This document shows positions 9,841-19,446 of a stretch of 64,000 nt of DNA, piece after piece (the first letter of the stretch is position 1; every line of letters starts with the position of its first letter). The translations under genes and the position numbers were made by a program. The stretch is from Planctomycetia bacterium (GTDB lineage Bacteria; Planctomycetota; Planctomycetia; Pirellulales; UBA1268): positions 17,092 through 81,091 of the forward strand of contig JAIOPD010000097.1 of NCBI GenBank assembly GCA_021414115.1. The letters are read 5' to 3'. The notes beneath the pieces were generated by a model, which was not told the origin of the DNA, did not search any database, and saw only the letters and a program-made list of their open reading frames with translations.

Positions 9841-12414
9841 ATGACTGGCATGATGCGTGTGGCCATCGTCTTGGGCGTGGCCGCGATGGCACCGGCTGCC
9901 GCCGGGGCCGGCGGGTGGCATGAGGGCCGACATCTCGTGCGGCCCGACGCCGCAGCGACACAGCTTGTTCCGTTCGACGTGGTTCTCGCGTCGGACGAGG
10001 CGGTCGCCGACATCTACGTGGCGCGAGAGGATGCCGCCGTCGTCCACACGGCGGCCCGCCTACTGGCCGACGATATCGAGAAAACGTCGGGCCGCCGTCC
10101 CCAGATCACGCCCGACGCCGCCGCGCTCGGCCGGACGGCGGTGCTGATCGGCACGCTTGGCGCGTCGCCGCTGATCGACGACGTGGTCGCGAAGGCCGCC
10201 ATCGACACCGGCCGAATTCGGGGACGCTGGGAGGCCTTTGGCATCCAGACCGTGCAGCAACCCATCGCCGGCGTGGAACGGGCACTGCTCATCATCGGCA
10301 GCGACCGCCGCGGCACGGCCTATGGCGTGATGGAATTATGCCGTGCCATCGGGGTATCGCCGTGGCACTACTGGGCGGACGTGCCAGCCCCGAAGCGGCA
10401 GCGTGTGGTGGCGGGCAGTGAGTCGCTGGTCACGTCAGCGCCGAGCGTGCAGTACCGCGGCATCTTCATCAACGACGAATGGCTCACGATGCTGCCGTGG
10501 GTGGCCACCACGCTCGACCCGCAGGCGAAACTTCGGCCGGGGCCGGCCCTCTATACAAAGGTGTTCGAGTTGATGCTCCGGCTGCGGCTCAACCTGCTCT
10601 GGCCGCCGGCGTGGAAGCACGAGTTTGGTGAGATCCCGGGAAATTTCGCCCTGGCAGACGAATGGGGCATCGTCATCGGATCGTCCCACTGCGAGGCGAT
10701 GCTGCGATCGAATCACGTGTGCCTGGACCGCCGGCCTGAGTTGACGCCGTGGCGGTATGACACCAACCGCAACCCGATCCTTGCCTACTGGGAGGAATCA
10801 GCCCGCGACCGTGGCGCGTTCGAGGCTGTGTGGACGGTCGGCATGCGAGGGGGCGCCGACACGCCGTTCGAGGGGCCGGAGACCGCGGAGGGCAAGGCCC
10901 GGCTCATGGAGCAGGTCGTGGCCGATCAGCGGGGCCTGCTCGAGACGCACGTGCGGCCACACCGCGCCGCGATCCCACAGTGCTTCATGCCCTATACCGA
11001 CGTGCTCGAAATCTACGACGCCGGCCTCCGGCTTCCGGACGACGTGACGATCGTCTGGCCGGAAGACAACTGGGGCAATATCCGCCGGCTGCCGACGACT
11101 GCCGAACGCGGGCGTTCCGGAGGTCACGGCATCTACTACCACGTCGATTACTTCGGTCCGCCAGAGCAATACACCTGGTTCAACACCACGCCCCCGGCCC
11201 GTATCTGGGCGGAAATGCGAAAGGCCTGGGACAACGGCGTCCGCCGGCTCTGGGTATTGAACGTCGGTGAAATCAAATCACAGGAGGTATGCACCGATTT
11301 CTGGGCCCGGCTGGCCTGGAACATCGACGGCTTCGGCCCGGACTCGCAGCCGGCGTATCTGGAGGCCCTGGCCGCGGAATGGTTTGGCCCCGAGCGTGCT
11401 CCAGACGTGGCCGCGATCTGGGGAGAGTTCTTTCGGCTCTGCTGTGTGCGGAAGCCGGAACACCTCTACGACGTCCGATGGATCGCGGAACTCGGGCCCG
11501 AGATGCGGGCCAGCCTCCTGCAGTCTTATCAGGCGCTCACCGATCGCCTCGATGCGTGCCGGAAGCAGATCGCTCCCGAGATGCAGGATGCCTTCTTCGC
11601 GACTGTGTATTACCCGGCCAGGATGCTCTGCGCTGCAGGGCTGATGAGCCTGCACCGTGACCGTAGTTTCCGCGAAGCGGCCACTCCCGAGGTCGCTAAG
11701 GCGAGTGCTGCCGAGGCGGACTGCTGGCAGGCCTGCATCGACGAGGAAACCAACGCCTTCAACATGGCCCTCGCCGGCGGCAAGTGGCGACATATGATGG
11801 TCGTGGCCATGAACTGCCATCCCTCCTGCCCCGAGCCGCAGGCCGTGCTCATGGGCAAGAAGCCCTGGGACAAGTATGTCTTCGATCGTTGCGCGCAAGG
11901 TCCGGCACGCCGTTCGCTGGTGGCAACCTTTGCCGGCGGCGACCACTCCGATAAGTCAGAGGCTCCCGGCGCAACCTGGCACACGATCACGGGGTTGGGC
12001 TGGACGGGCCGAGCCGTGACGCTCCTGCCCATGGTGGAGGAAAACAATTGGGAGTTGGCTAAAGACGTCGATGCCGTGCCGCACGTGGACTATCGCTTTG
12101 AGTCTGAGGCGAAGAGTGGGGATCTCGTGGCACTCGTCCATATCCTGCCGTCCTTTCGGCTCCATCCCGGCATGGACCTGCGGGTAGCCGTGAGCGTTGA
12201 TGGGGCCCCGCCGCAGATTCAAGAGGTGCCCATGAGCGTGCCGGCCAAGGGATGGGAAGACCAGATGGGATCGCGGCGTGATGCGGTGCGCAACAACCGC
12301 ACGACGTTGTCGTTCTCATTCACGGGTGTCACCGTGGGAGCCCATAGAGTTCGACTCTGGACGCCGTCGCCCGGCGTCGTTGTGGATCAGGTTGATATCG
12401 TGGAACGACGATAG
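9841..12414 (+). CDS. GH115 family alpha-glucuronidase, exported
   Basis: 857 residues with a signal peptide (MMRVAIVLGVAAMAPAAAGA). The body follows glycoside hydrolase family 115. There is an N-terminal domain ending in LLIIGSDRRGTAYGVMELCRAIGVSPWHYWADV, then the family hallmark RGIFINDEW, the barrel with WPPAWKHEFG, WPEDNWGNIRRLP, GHGIYYHVDYFGPPEQYTW and VLNVGEIK, and a C-terminal beta domain (about residues 690-857). GH115 enzymes remove 4-O-methylglucuronic or glucuronic acid side chains from xylan. The enzyme probably acts in the periplasm or at the cell surface. GAGGGA 6-7 bases upstream supports ATG 9841. It starts 16 bases after the lipoprotein gene, so it is the last gene of the operon with the giant PEP-CTERM protein, which hints that the surface protein helps to handle polysaccharide. 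Confidence 0.92.
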   Translation: MTGMMRVAIVLGVAAMAPAAAGAGGWHEGRHLVRPDAAATQLVPFDVVLASDEAVADIYVAREDAAVVHTAARLLADDIEKTSGRRPQITPDAAALGRTAVLIGTLGASPLIDDVVAKAAIDTGRIRGRWEAFGIQTVQQPIAGVERALLIIGSDRRGTAYGVMELCRAIGVSPWHYWADVPAPKRQRVVAGSESLVTSAPSVQYRGIFINDEWLTMLPWVATTLDPQAKLRPGPALYTKVFELMLRLRLNLLWPPAWKHEFGEIPGNFALADEWGIVIGSSHCEAMLRSNHVCLDRRPELTPWRYDTNRNPILAYWEESARDRGAFEAVWTVGMRGGADTPFEGPETAEGKARLMEQVVADQRGLLETHVRPHRAAIPQCFMPYTDVLEIYDAGLRLPDDVTIVWPEDNWGNIRRLPTTAERGRSGGHGIYYHVDYFGPPEQYTWFNTTPPARIWAEMRKAWDNGVRRLWVLNVGEIKSQEVCTDFWARLAWNIDGFGPDSQPAYLEALAAEWFGPERAPDVAAIWGEFFRLCCVRKPEHLYDVRWIAELGPEMRASLLQSYQALTDRLDACRKQIAPEMQDAFFATVYYPARMLCAAGLMSLHRDRSFREAATPEVAKASAAEADCWQACIDEETNAFNMALAGGKWRHMMVVAMNCHPSCPEPQAVLMGKKPWDKYVFDRCAQGPARRSLVATFAGGDHSDKSEAPGATWHTITGLGWTGRAVTLLPMVEENNWELAKDVDAVPHVDYRFESEAKSGDLVALVHILPSFRLHPGMDLRVAVSVDGAPPQIQEVPMSVPAKGWEDQMGSRRDAVRNNRTTLSFSFTGVTVGAHRVRLWTPSPGVVVDQVDIVERR

Positions 12415-12426
12415 CCCGGTCCTGCA

Positions 12427-12470
12427 TCGCCACTAGCCACTATTGGCGATCGTTCTGCCGCTCCGGCAGA
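12427..12470 (+). other. Two adjacent hairpins after the GH115 gene
   Basis: A 7-bp inverted repeat (ATCGCCA / TGGCGAT, 11-base loop) is followed by a perfect 6-bp hairpin (CTGCCG CTC CGGCAG). They lie just behind the GH115 stop and before the cytochrome gene. There is no T-run, so they may be a processing or partial-termination point rather than a full intrinsic terminator. Confidence 0.4.
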
Positions 12471-12491
12471 TTAGGCTCGAGTCTTCCTACC

Positions 12492-15362
12492 ATGCGCGTA
12501 ATCCACTCTTTCTCCCATACGCCGCTCCTGATTGCGTTCGTCGCGTTGACGTGCCAGAGTCGGTTGCATGCAGCTCCGGTCGTTTCGGGTTTCGAACGCT
12601 TCGGCCGACCGGCTGTCGTTGCCGGTGAACGTCCTGCTACGGTCGAGGCTGGCCTGCTGCTCCTGGGCGAACTCGGCTGCGTGAACTGTCATGCCGCCCA
12701 GCCCGATGCTGCCCGGCACCTTTCGGTAAAGACTGGACCATCGCTGGCTGGCGCTGGCGGACGCATCAATCCGGCGTGGGTGCTCGACTACCTGAAGCAG
12801 CCCCATGCCGTTCGTCCATCCACGACGATGCCGGATGTTCTTGCCGGCGTGCCGGATCGAGATCGCGCTGCGACAGGACTGACGCACTACCTCGCATCCA
12901 CGGCGGGCTTTGACGACGGCGCGTTCCCGGAGGCATCGAAGGCCAAGGCCGACATCGGAGCTGCGCTCTACGAGCGGGTCGGCTGCGCCGTCTGCCATGG
13001 CTCCCGCCTGCCGAACGCCGCGCGGCTACCGGATCAGGTGCCACTCACACAGATCGATCGGAAGTGGTCGCCATCGGCACTCGACGAGTTTCTGCGTGAC
13101 CCCTTTGCGGTTCGTCCCTCCAGCCGAATGCCGGCGCTGCCGCTCAGCGATCAGGACCGCCGGCATCTCACGGCAGCCCTTCTCGGGTCGCTCCCCGAAT
13201 CGAGGGGCGACTACCGAGACGCGGTCGCGTTCATCGGCCATGCCTGGCTCGCCGCGATCCAACGGCTGCCGCCGCACGATTCGCTCGGGCCTCCCGCGAA
13301 GTCCGGGCCGGTCAAGGGCTTGGATGTCTTCGCCTTGGCCGGGCAACGCGATGGGGTCGTCGTGCAACTCGACGGGTTTCTCCATGCCCCGCGCGACGGA
13401 CAGTATCGCTTCTACCTGTCGAGCGACGACGGGAGTCGCGTGACGGTCGGAGACCGTGTCGTCATGGAATATGACGGCATCCACGCCGCGTCGGAGCGGG
13501 AAGGAATCATCGACCTGAAAGCGGGCGTTCATCCTATTCGCATCGACTATTTCGAGGGGCAGGGTCTGGAGGAACTGCGGGTGGACGTCGTCGTTCCACG
13601 AGGACCGAGGCTGCATCTCGCGGCGTGGGTGACGCCGACGCCCGACGGCACGCCGGCCGTTCGGCCGGCGGATGCCAAGCCGCTTGGGCAAGACTTTCCC
13701 ATTGACCAGTCGCTCGTCGAGCACGGTCGGGCCATCTTCGCAGCCGTCGGATGCGCCAACTGCCACGCCATGCCCGACGAGAACGGTGAGCGGACGACTT
13801 CCCGGGTGGTCGCCACCCCGCTGGCAAAGTTGCGGGTGGAGGATCGTGGCTGTCTGTCGGCCGATGTCAGTGCATCCGGCCCACGGTATGGCCTCGATGG
13901 CGAACAACGGGGTGCACTCCTTACTGCACTGGCTTGGATCAGATCCGCGGAGGCACAGCGACCACCGGAGCGGCAGTTGATCATCGACCGAGCCTTCACG
14001 GCGCTGAACTGCTATGCCTGCCATGAACGAGACGGCCGGGGCGGGGTCGTGCCGGCGGTTGCACGGCTCGACGACGACGGCGAACCTGTCAGAAAAGAAG
14101 CCTCGCGGGACGCCCTCTTCTCCTCAGCGCACGCGGAGCTCGGAGACGAGGGACGGCTGCCTCCGTCGCTCACGAATGTTGGCGACAAGCTCCGGCGCGA
14201 ATTCCTCCGCGAGGTGCTGCATCGCGGTGGCCAGGATCGAGGGGCTTACATGAATACCCTGATGCCCAAGTGGCACCCGCCGGCTATCGATCCGCTCGTC
14301 CCCCTTCTCACCGAGGACACCTGCACGACGATGTCCACACCACCTCTCGTCGGCCATTCCGCTGAAGCGATCGCCGAACAGGGGCGGCACCTCGTCGGCT
14401 CGAAGGCTCTGGGATGCATCAAGTGCCACGCTTTCGCGGGCGAAAAGGGCCAGAGCCTGGGCGTGATCGACATGACGCGAATGCCCCACAGACTGCGTCA
14501 TGACTGGTTCCTCGCGTATGTCGCCAATCCACAGCGGTTTCGACCGGGCACACGCATGCCAGCCAGCTGGCCAGAGGGGAAGACCTTTTTTCCGGACATC
14601 CTCGACGGAACGGCTATGGGGCAGATTGAGGCCGCCTGGCGGTATCTCTCGGGCCCCACGCCAAAACCACCGATTGGCACGGGAGCGAATCCGATCGAGC
14701 TGGTTCCGGTCGGCAAGCCGATCATCTATCGCAACTTCATCGCCGGAGCGGGCCTGCGGGCCATCGGCGTCGGCTATCCGGAGAACGTCAGTGTGGCCTG
14801 GGATGCGGAACTGATGCGGCTGGCGCTGGTTTGGCGTGGCGCGTATATCGACGCGGGCCGGCACTGGAGCAATCGCGGCGGCGGCTGGCAGCCACCACTT
14901 GGCGACGGCGTGTTCACGCCGGAGGCGGCTGCTGCCGTGGCCGCGTTGCCAGAGCCATCGGGATCGTGGCCGACGAATCCGCGGTCATCGGGCGGGCGCT
15001 TCGGCGGCTACACGCTCGATCGCACCGGTCGACCGACGTTTCAATGGTCGGTCGATGGCATGCAGATTCGTGAAACGGTCGAACCGGCGCTCGAGGGCAC
15101 TTCGGTCTGGATCCGGCGCACAATCCGGCTGCATGGACGGCCAACGGCTGGCACAGCGTTCTTCCGCCCAATCGCTGCCGCGAAGGTCGAGGACGGCCAA
15201 GACGGCTGGTTGCGAATCGATGACAGTTGGCGGCTGAGAGTGGCTGGTAGCAGCCTGGGTGCCGGCATCGACGTGACCAATGCCGGAACACGCGAGCGGC
15301 GGTATCCGATCACCTGGACGGATGCCGACACGGCAGAGTTTACGGAGGAATTGGGATGGTGA
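12492..15362 (+). CDS. Exported multihaem cytochrome c with PA14 domain
   Basis: 956 residues with a signal peptide (to about residue 28). Five CxxCH haem-binding motifs are visible: CVNCH (63), CAVCH (165), CANCH (421), CYACH (507) and CIKCH (642). Between the second and third lies a PA14-type beta domain (about 240-370: DGFLHAPRDGQYRFYLSSDDGSRVTVGDRVV, GVHPIRIDYFEGQGLEELRV), often a carbohydrate-binding module. The C-terminal 270 residues (RNFIAGAGLRAIGVGYPE onwards) resemble the beta-rich region found in planctomycete and verrucomicrobial cytochromes next to membrane-bound dehydrogenases. The likely role is periplasmic electron transfer linked to sugar oxidation. It overlaps the next gene by 7 bp. 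No clear Shine-Dalgarno precedes the ATG; the signal peptide decides the start. Confidence 0.88.
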   Translation: MRVIHSFSHTPLLIAFVALTCQSRLHAAPVVSGFERFGRPAVVAGERPATVEAGLLLLGELGCVNCHAAQPDAARHLSVKTGPSLAGAGGRINPAWVLDYLKQPHAVRPSTTMPDVLAGVPDRDRAATGLTHYLASTAGFDDGAFPEASKAKADIGAALYERVGCAVCHGSRLPNAARLPDQVPLTQIDRKWSPSALDEFLRDPFAVRPSSRMPALPLSDQDRRHLTAALLGSLPESRGDYRDAVAFIGHAWLAAIQRLPPHDSLGPPAKSGPVKGLDVFALAGQRDGVVVQLDGFLHAPRDGQYRFYLSSDDGSRVTVGDRVVMEYDGIHAASEREGIIDLKAGVHPIRIDYFEGQGLEELRVDVVVPRGPRLHLAAWVTPTPDGTPAVRPADAKPLGQDFPIDQSLVEHGRAIFAAVGCANCHAMPDENGERTTSRVVATPLAKLRVEDRGCLSADVSASGPRYGLDGEQRGALLTALAWIRSAEAQRPPERQLIIDRAFTALNCYACHERDGRGGVVPAVARLDDDGEPVRKEASRDALFSSAHAELGDEGRLPPSLTNVGDKLRREFLREVLHRGGQDRGAYMNTLMPKWHPPAIDPLVPLLTEDTCTTMSTPPLVGHSAEAIAEQGRHLVGSKALGCIKCHAFAGEKGQSLGVIDMTRMPHRLRHDWFLAYVANPQRFRPGTRMPASWPEGKTFFPDILDGTAMGQIEAAWRYLSGPTPKPPIGTGANPIELVPVGKPIIYRNFIAGAGLRAIGVGYPENVSVAWDAELMRLALVWRGAYIDAGRHWSNRGGGWQPPLGDGVFTPEAAAAVAALPEPSGSWPTNPRSSGGRFGGYTLDRTGRPTFQWSVDGMQIRETVEPALEGTSVWIRRTIRLHGRPTAGTAFFRPIAAAKVEDGQDGWLRIDDSWRLRVAGSSLGAGIDVTNAGTRERRYPITWTDADTAEFTEELGW

Positions 15363-16840
15363 GGCTGTACCCGTTCTTCGCAACGGTGCTCGGAATGGTG
15401 TGTGCCGCGCAGGCGGCAGAGAAGCCGGCTGTTCTTACTGAGGCAGATGCTTACGCCATCACGTCGGTCCCCATGCCGCCGGACGTTTCGCTCGAAGTCG
15501 GTGGCCTCGAGTGGCTGCCGGATGGACGGCTCGCCGTTGCCACACGTCGCGGGGAGATCTGGATCGCGACGCAACCCGGGGCCGATGCTCCGACCTGGCG
15601 ACGTTTCGCCCACGGACTCCATGAAGTACTGGGGTTGGCGTGGCGGGATGGCTGGCTCTACGTGACGCAGTTTCCCGAGGTCAGCCGCCTACGGGATACC
15701 GACGGCGACGGCGAGGCCGATGTGTTCGAGACGGTGAGTGATGGCTGGGGGCTTTCCGGCGACCACCACGAATACACCTTCGGCTCAAAGTTCGATCGGG
15801 ACGGCGGCCTCTGGGTGGTGCTCTGTCTGACGGCGAGCGACCGCAGCGATGCGGCGTTCCGCGGCTGGGCCATGCGGATCACGCCGGACGGCCGCATGCT
15901 GCCGACGGTGTGTGGGATTCGTTCGCCGGGTGGTATCGGCTTCGACGCAGCCGGAAACGTCCTCTATACCGACAATCAGGGGTTCTGGAACGGCTGCTGC
16001 TCGCTCAGGCATTTGGTGCCAGGGGATTTTGCAGGCCACCCCGCGGGCCTCAAGTGGTATCACCTCGCGCCCAACATGGGGCCGAAGCCGCGGGAGCCGC
16101 AGAATGGCAGCCGTTGGGCGACGGAGGTCGAGAAGATACCCGCATTGCGACCGCCGGCGGTGATGTTTCCATACGGTGTCATGGGGGGCAGTGCGGCCGG
16201 AGTTGCCTGCGACACGACAGACGGGGCATTTGGACCGTTCACCGGGCAGGTGTTCGTGTGCGATCATGCGCAGTCGATGCTGATGAGATGCTCCCTCGAG
16301 AGCGTTGATGGGGTCTTGCAGGGAGCCTGCTTCAAGGTCCGAGAGGGGTTTCGGAGCGGATCCCTCGCCTTGCAGTTCGCGCCCGATGGTTCGCTCTACG
16401 TCGGCGGAACGAATCGCGGCTGGGGCTCCCGCGGAGCCGGTGATTTCGCCCTCGAAAGAGTGACATGGACGGGCCACACGCCGTTCGAGATCACGACCAT
16501 CCGGGCGGTGCCTGGCGGATTCGATCTAGAGTTCACGCAACCCGTGGATCCAACAACGGCTGCGGATCCGGCGAGCTACGTCGCGAAGGGCTTCACCTAC
16601 ATCCTCCAGTCGAGTTACGGTAGCCCCGTCGTCGATGAAATGCCCTGCCCGGTGTCGCGCGCCGAGCCGAGCAGCGACGGCCGTCATGTACGGCTCACGC
16701 TCGGGAATCTCCGTCATGGCCTCATTCACGAGATCAAGGGCGTCGGCGTGCGCAATCAGGCTGGGCAGCCCCTCGTGCATGACACTGGCTGGTACACGCT
16801 CAACCGGCTCGCGCGCTCGTCACCACCATCAAAGCCATAG
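15356..16840 (+). CDS. Exported beta-propeller protein, PQQ-dependent sugar dehydrogenase-like
   Basis: 494 residues with a signal peptide ending AAQAAEK. Propeller-like blades can be read (VGGLEWLPDGRLAVATRRGEIW, GLAWRDGWLYVTQ, EVSRLRDTDGDGEAD, GSKFDRDGGLWV, GGIGFDAAGNVLYTDNQG, LALQFAPDGSLYVGG), as in the sorbosone or glucose dehydrogenase-like family of Planctomycetota. DTDGDGEAD is a calcium-loop type motif. It lacks a CxxCH haem motif, which many relatives carry at the C-terminus; the multihaem protein encoded by the overlapping upstream gene could supply the electron carrier. A C-terminal Ig-like segment (about 375-485) follows. Substrate unknown. Confidence 0.8.
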   Translation: MVRLYPFFATVLGMVCAAQAAEKPAVLTEADAYAITSVPMPPDVSLEVGGLEWLPDGRLAVATRRGEIWIATQPGADAPTWRRFAHGLHEVLGLAWRDGWLYVTQFPEVSRLRDTDGDGEADVFETVSDGWGLSGDHHEYTFGSKFDRDGGLWVVLCLTASDRSDAAFRGWAMRITPDGRMLPTVCGIRSPGGIGFDAAGNVLYTDNQGFWNGCCSLRHLVPGDFAGHPAGLKWYHLAPNMGPKPREPQNGSRWATEVEKIPALRPPAVMFPYGVMGGSAAGVACDTTDGAFGPFTGQVFVCDHAQSMLMRCSLESVDGVLQGACFKVREGFRSGSLALQFAPDGSLYVGGTNRGWGSRGAGDFALERVTWTGHTPFEITTIRAVPGGFDLEFTQPVDPTTAADPASYVAKGFTYILQSSYGSPVVDEMPCPVSRAEPSSDGRHVRLTLGNLRHGLIHEIKGVGVRNQAGQPLVHDTGWYTLNRLARSSPPSKP

Positions 16841-16908
16841 TCGGCTGCAGCGACTCTCACTGGACCCACACGATGTGCGGCATTGACATGACACAACGGA
16901 GAAGCAAT

Positions 16909-19443
16909 GTGAACCTGCCGATGAAAGCGATTGGGGCAGCGGTGCTGATGTTCGTTGGTGGCTCGACCTCCGCCGAGGATAGGCGCGAGCCACTCTCGTT
17001 CACTCGTGACATCCGTCCGCTCCTGTCGGACAACTGCTTTCATTGTCACGGTCCAGATGCCGGCCATCGGCAGGCCGACCTTCGGCTCGATGTGCGCGAC
17101 GAGGCCGTGGCCGCCAAGGCCATCGTGCCGGGCAAGGCGGCGGAGAGTTCACTGGTCGAGCGGATCCGCGCTACCGACCCCGATGTCGTGATGCCGCCGC
17201 CGGAGTCGCACAAAAAACTCGATGCTCGGCAGCAGGATCTGATAGCCCGCTGGATCGACGAGGGTGCCACCTACCAGAAGCATTGGGCCTACGAGCCGCC
17301 CGTGAAGCCCCAGGTGCCGGCGGGCACAAACGCGATCGACCAATTGGTCGGAGCCCGGCTGAAGACGCTGGGGCTCAAGTCGGCAGCGGAGGCGGACCGC
17401 CGTGCGCTCAGCCGGCGGCTGTCGTTCGACCTGACGGGCCTGCCGCCGACGCCACAAGAGGTGGACGCGTTCGTCAACGACCCGTCACCCGACGCCTACG
17501 CAAGGCTCGTCGAGCGGCTGCTCGCCAGTCCGCATTACGGCGAACGGATGGCGATCGGCTGGCTCGACGTGGTGCGATTTGCGGATACGGTCGGCTACCA
17601 CAGCGACAACCCGCGGAACGTTTGGCCCTACCGCGACTATGTGATCAAGAGCTTCAACGATAACAAGCCATTCGATCGGTTCACGATCGAGCAGATCGCC
17701 GGCGATCTGCTGCCCGAAGCGAACCAGGACACACGGATCGCCTCGTGCTTCAACCGGCTTTTGCTCACAACCGAAGAGGGGGGCGCGCAACCGAAGGACT
17801 ACGAAGCACGAATGCTCACCGACCGCGTGCGGGCCGTGGGCGCCGTCTGGCTCGGCCAGACCACCGGCTGCGCCGGGTGCCATGACCACAAGTTCGACCC
17901 GATCACGATGCGCGACTTCTATTCGCTCGCCGCATTTTTCGCCGACGTCGAAGAGCGGACCATTGGCAAGCGGGAAGACGGCATGGTCATAGCGCCACCG
18001 GAGGATGTGAAGAAACTCGCGGATCTTGATGCCTCTCTGGTTGCCGCAAAACAGAAGCGCGACAGTATTCTGCCCCAACTCGATGCGGCGCAGAAGCAGT
18101 GGGAACACGACGTCACCGCCTACGGAATCACGCTACCCGAGTTGAAGCCCGACTCGAAGGCCACCGACGCCGACAAGAAGACGGCTGAACTTGTTGCAGA
18201 CGCCCTTGGGAAGGAACTGGCCAAGCAGAGCGGGGGCGAGCGGGGGGAAATCCAAAAGTACTTCCGCACCAAGGCGTCGCCGCATTTGTTCCGCGCTGAA
18301 CAAGATGCGGTCACGAACGCCGAAAGAGACCGCACCGCTTTTTACAACACGCTGACGAAGTGCCTCGTCACGGTGAGAAGGCCCGCACCAGCCATCGTCC
18401 GCATCCTGCCCCGCGGCAACTGGATGGACGAGAGCGGCGAGGTGATGAAGCCGGCGTTTCCGGGCTACCTGCCGGCCCCCGCGATCGACGGCCGCGAGCC
18501 CAACCGCCTCGACCTCGCCCAATGGCTCGTTTCCCGCGACCATCCGCTCACGGCGCGGGTGGTGATGAACCGGCTCTGGAAGCAGTTCTTCGGCACGGGC
18601 CTGTCGCGGGTGCTCGACGATCTCGGCGCCCAGGGCGAGCCGCCGGTGAACCCCGAGCTGCTCGACTGGCTGGCCTGCGAGTTCATGGACTCGAAGTGGG
18701 ACCTCAAGCATATGGTCCGCACGATCGTGTCGAGCGCTGCCTACCGGCAGAGTTCCGTGGCCGCGGCCGAGACGATTGCCGCCGACCCAATGAACCGCGA
18801 ACTGGCGAGGCAGACAGCCTGGCGGGTCGATGCCGAACTCGTCCGCGATGCGGCACTGGCCACGTCGGGCCTGCTCGTCCGCACGATCGGCGGCCCGAGC
18901 GTGAAGCCCTACCAGCCCGACGGCTACTGGGAGAACCTCAACTTCCCGCCCCGCGTCTATCCGACCGACACCGGCGAGAAACAATATCGCCGCGGCCTCT
19001 ACACCTGGTGGCAGCGGTCGTTCCTTCACCCGAGCATGCTCGCCTTCGATGCGCCCAGCCGCGAGGAGTGTTGCGCGGAACGGACGCGGTCGAATATCCC
19101 GCAGCAGGCCCTCGCCCTGCTCAACGACCCGAGTTACGTCGAGGCCTCGCGGGCCTTTGCCGCATGGATCATGAAGGACGGCGGCAAGTCACCGGAGGAG
19201 CGGAGCGCCTGGGCGTGGCGACAGGTGCTCCAGCGAGTGCCACGGATCGAGGAGATGGAGACGGTTGTGCCGCTCTACCGGCAGCAGCTCGCCGCCTACC
19301 AGGCCGATCCGGCGGCCGCCGCGGCGCTGGTGAAGGTCGGCTTTGCTCCTGCCCCGACCGGCGTCGATTCCGCGGAACTTGCCGCCTGGACCCACGTGGC
19401 CCGTGTGCTCTTCAACCTCCACGAAACCATCACGAGGCCCTAG
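16909..19443 (+). CDS. DUF1549/DUF1553 planctomycete cytochrome C protein
   Basis: 844 residues from a GTG start. I prefer this start because GGAGA lies 6 bases upstream; ATG alternatives at 16888 and 16921 are in frame, and the signal peptide itself begins at 16921. A Planctomycete cytochrome C module follows (SFTRDIRPLLSDNCFHCHG, CxxCH at about 43; LVERI, MPPPESHKKL). Next come DUF1549 (LSRRLSFDLTGLPPTPQEVDAF to TTGCAGCHDHKFDPI, second CxxCH at about 321) and the C-terminal DUF1553 (NRLDLAQWLVSRDHPLTARVVMNRLWKQFFG to NIPQQALALLND). These proteins always travel with DUF1501 partners; their enzymatic role is not established. A predicted coiled coil rich in Lys/Glu (about 360-430) separates the two halves. 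Confidence 0.93.
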   Translation: MNLPMKAIGAAVLMFVGGSTSAEDRREPLSFTRDIRPLLSDNCFHCHGPDAGHRQADLRLDVRDEAVAAKAIVPGKAAESSLVERIRATDPDVVMPPPESHKKLDARQQDLIARWIDEGATYQKHWAYEPPVKPQVPAGTNAIDQLVGARLKTLGLKSAAEADRRALSRRLSFDLTGLPPTPQEVDAFVNDPSPDAYARLVERLLASPHYGERMAIGWLDVVRFADTVGYHSDNPRNVWPYRDYVIKSFNDNKPFDRFTIEQIAGDLLPEANQDTRIASCFNRLLLTTEEGGAQPKDYEARMLTDRVRAVGAVWLGQTTGCAGCHDHKFDPITMRDFYSLAAFFADVEERTIGKREDGMVIAPPEDVKKLADLDASLVAAKQKRDSILPQLDAAQKQWEHDVTAYGITLPELKPDSKATDADKKTAELVADALGKELAKQSGGERGEIQKYFRTKASPHLFRAEQDAVTNAERDRTAFYNTLTKCLVTVRRPAPAIVRILPRGNWMDESGEVMKPAFPGYLPAPAIDGREPNRLDLAQWLVSRDHPLTARVVMNRLWKQFFGTGLSRVLDDLGAQGEPPVNPELLDWLACEFMDSKWDLKHMVRTIVSSAAYRQSSVAAAETIAADPMNRELARQTAWRVDAELVRDAALATSGLLVRTIGGPSVKPYQPDGYWENLNFPPRVYPTDTGEKQYRRGLYTWWQRSFLHPSMLAFDAPSREECCAERTRSNIPQQALALLNDPSYVEASRAFAAWIMKDGGKSPEERSAWAWRQVLQRVPRIEEMETVVPLYRQQLAAYQADPAAAAALVKVGFAPAPTGVDSAELAAWTHVARVLFNLHETITRP

Positions 19444-19446
19444 ACC

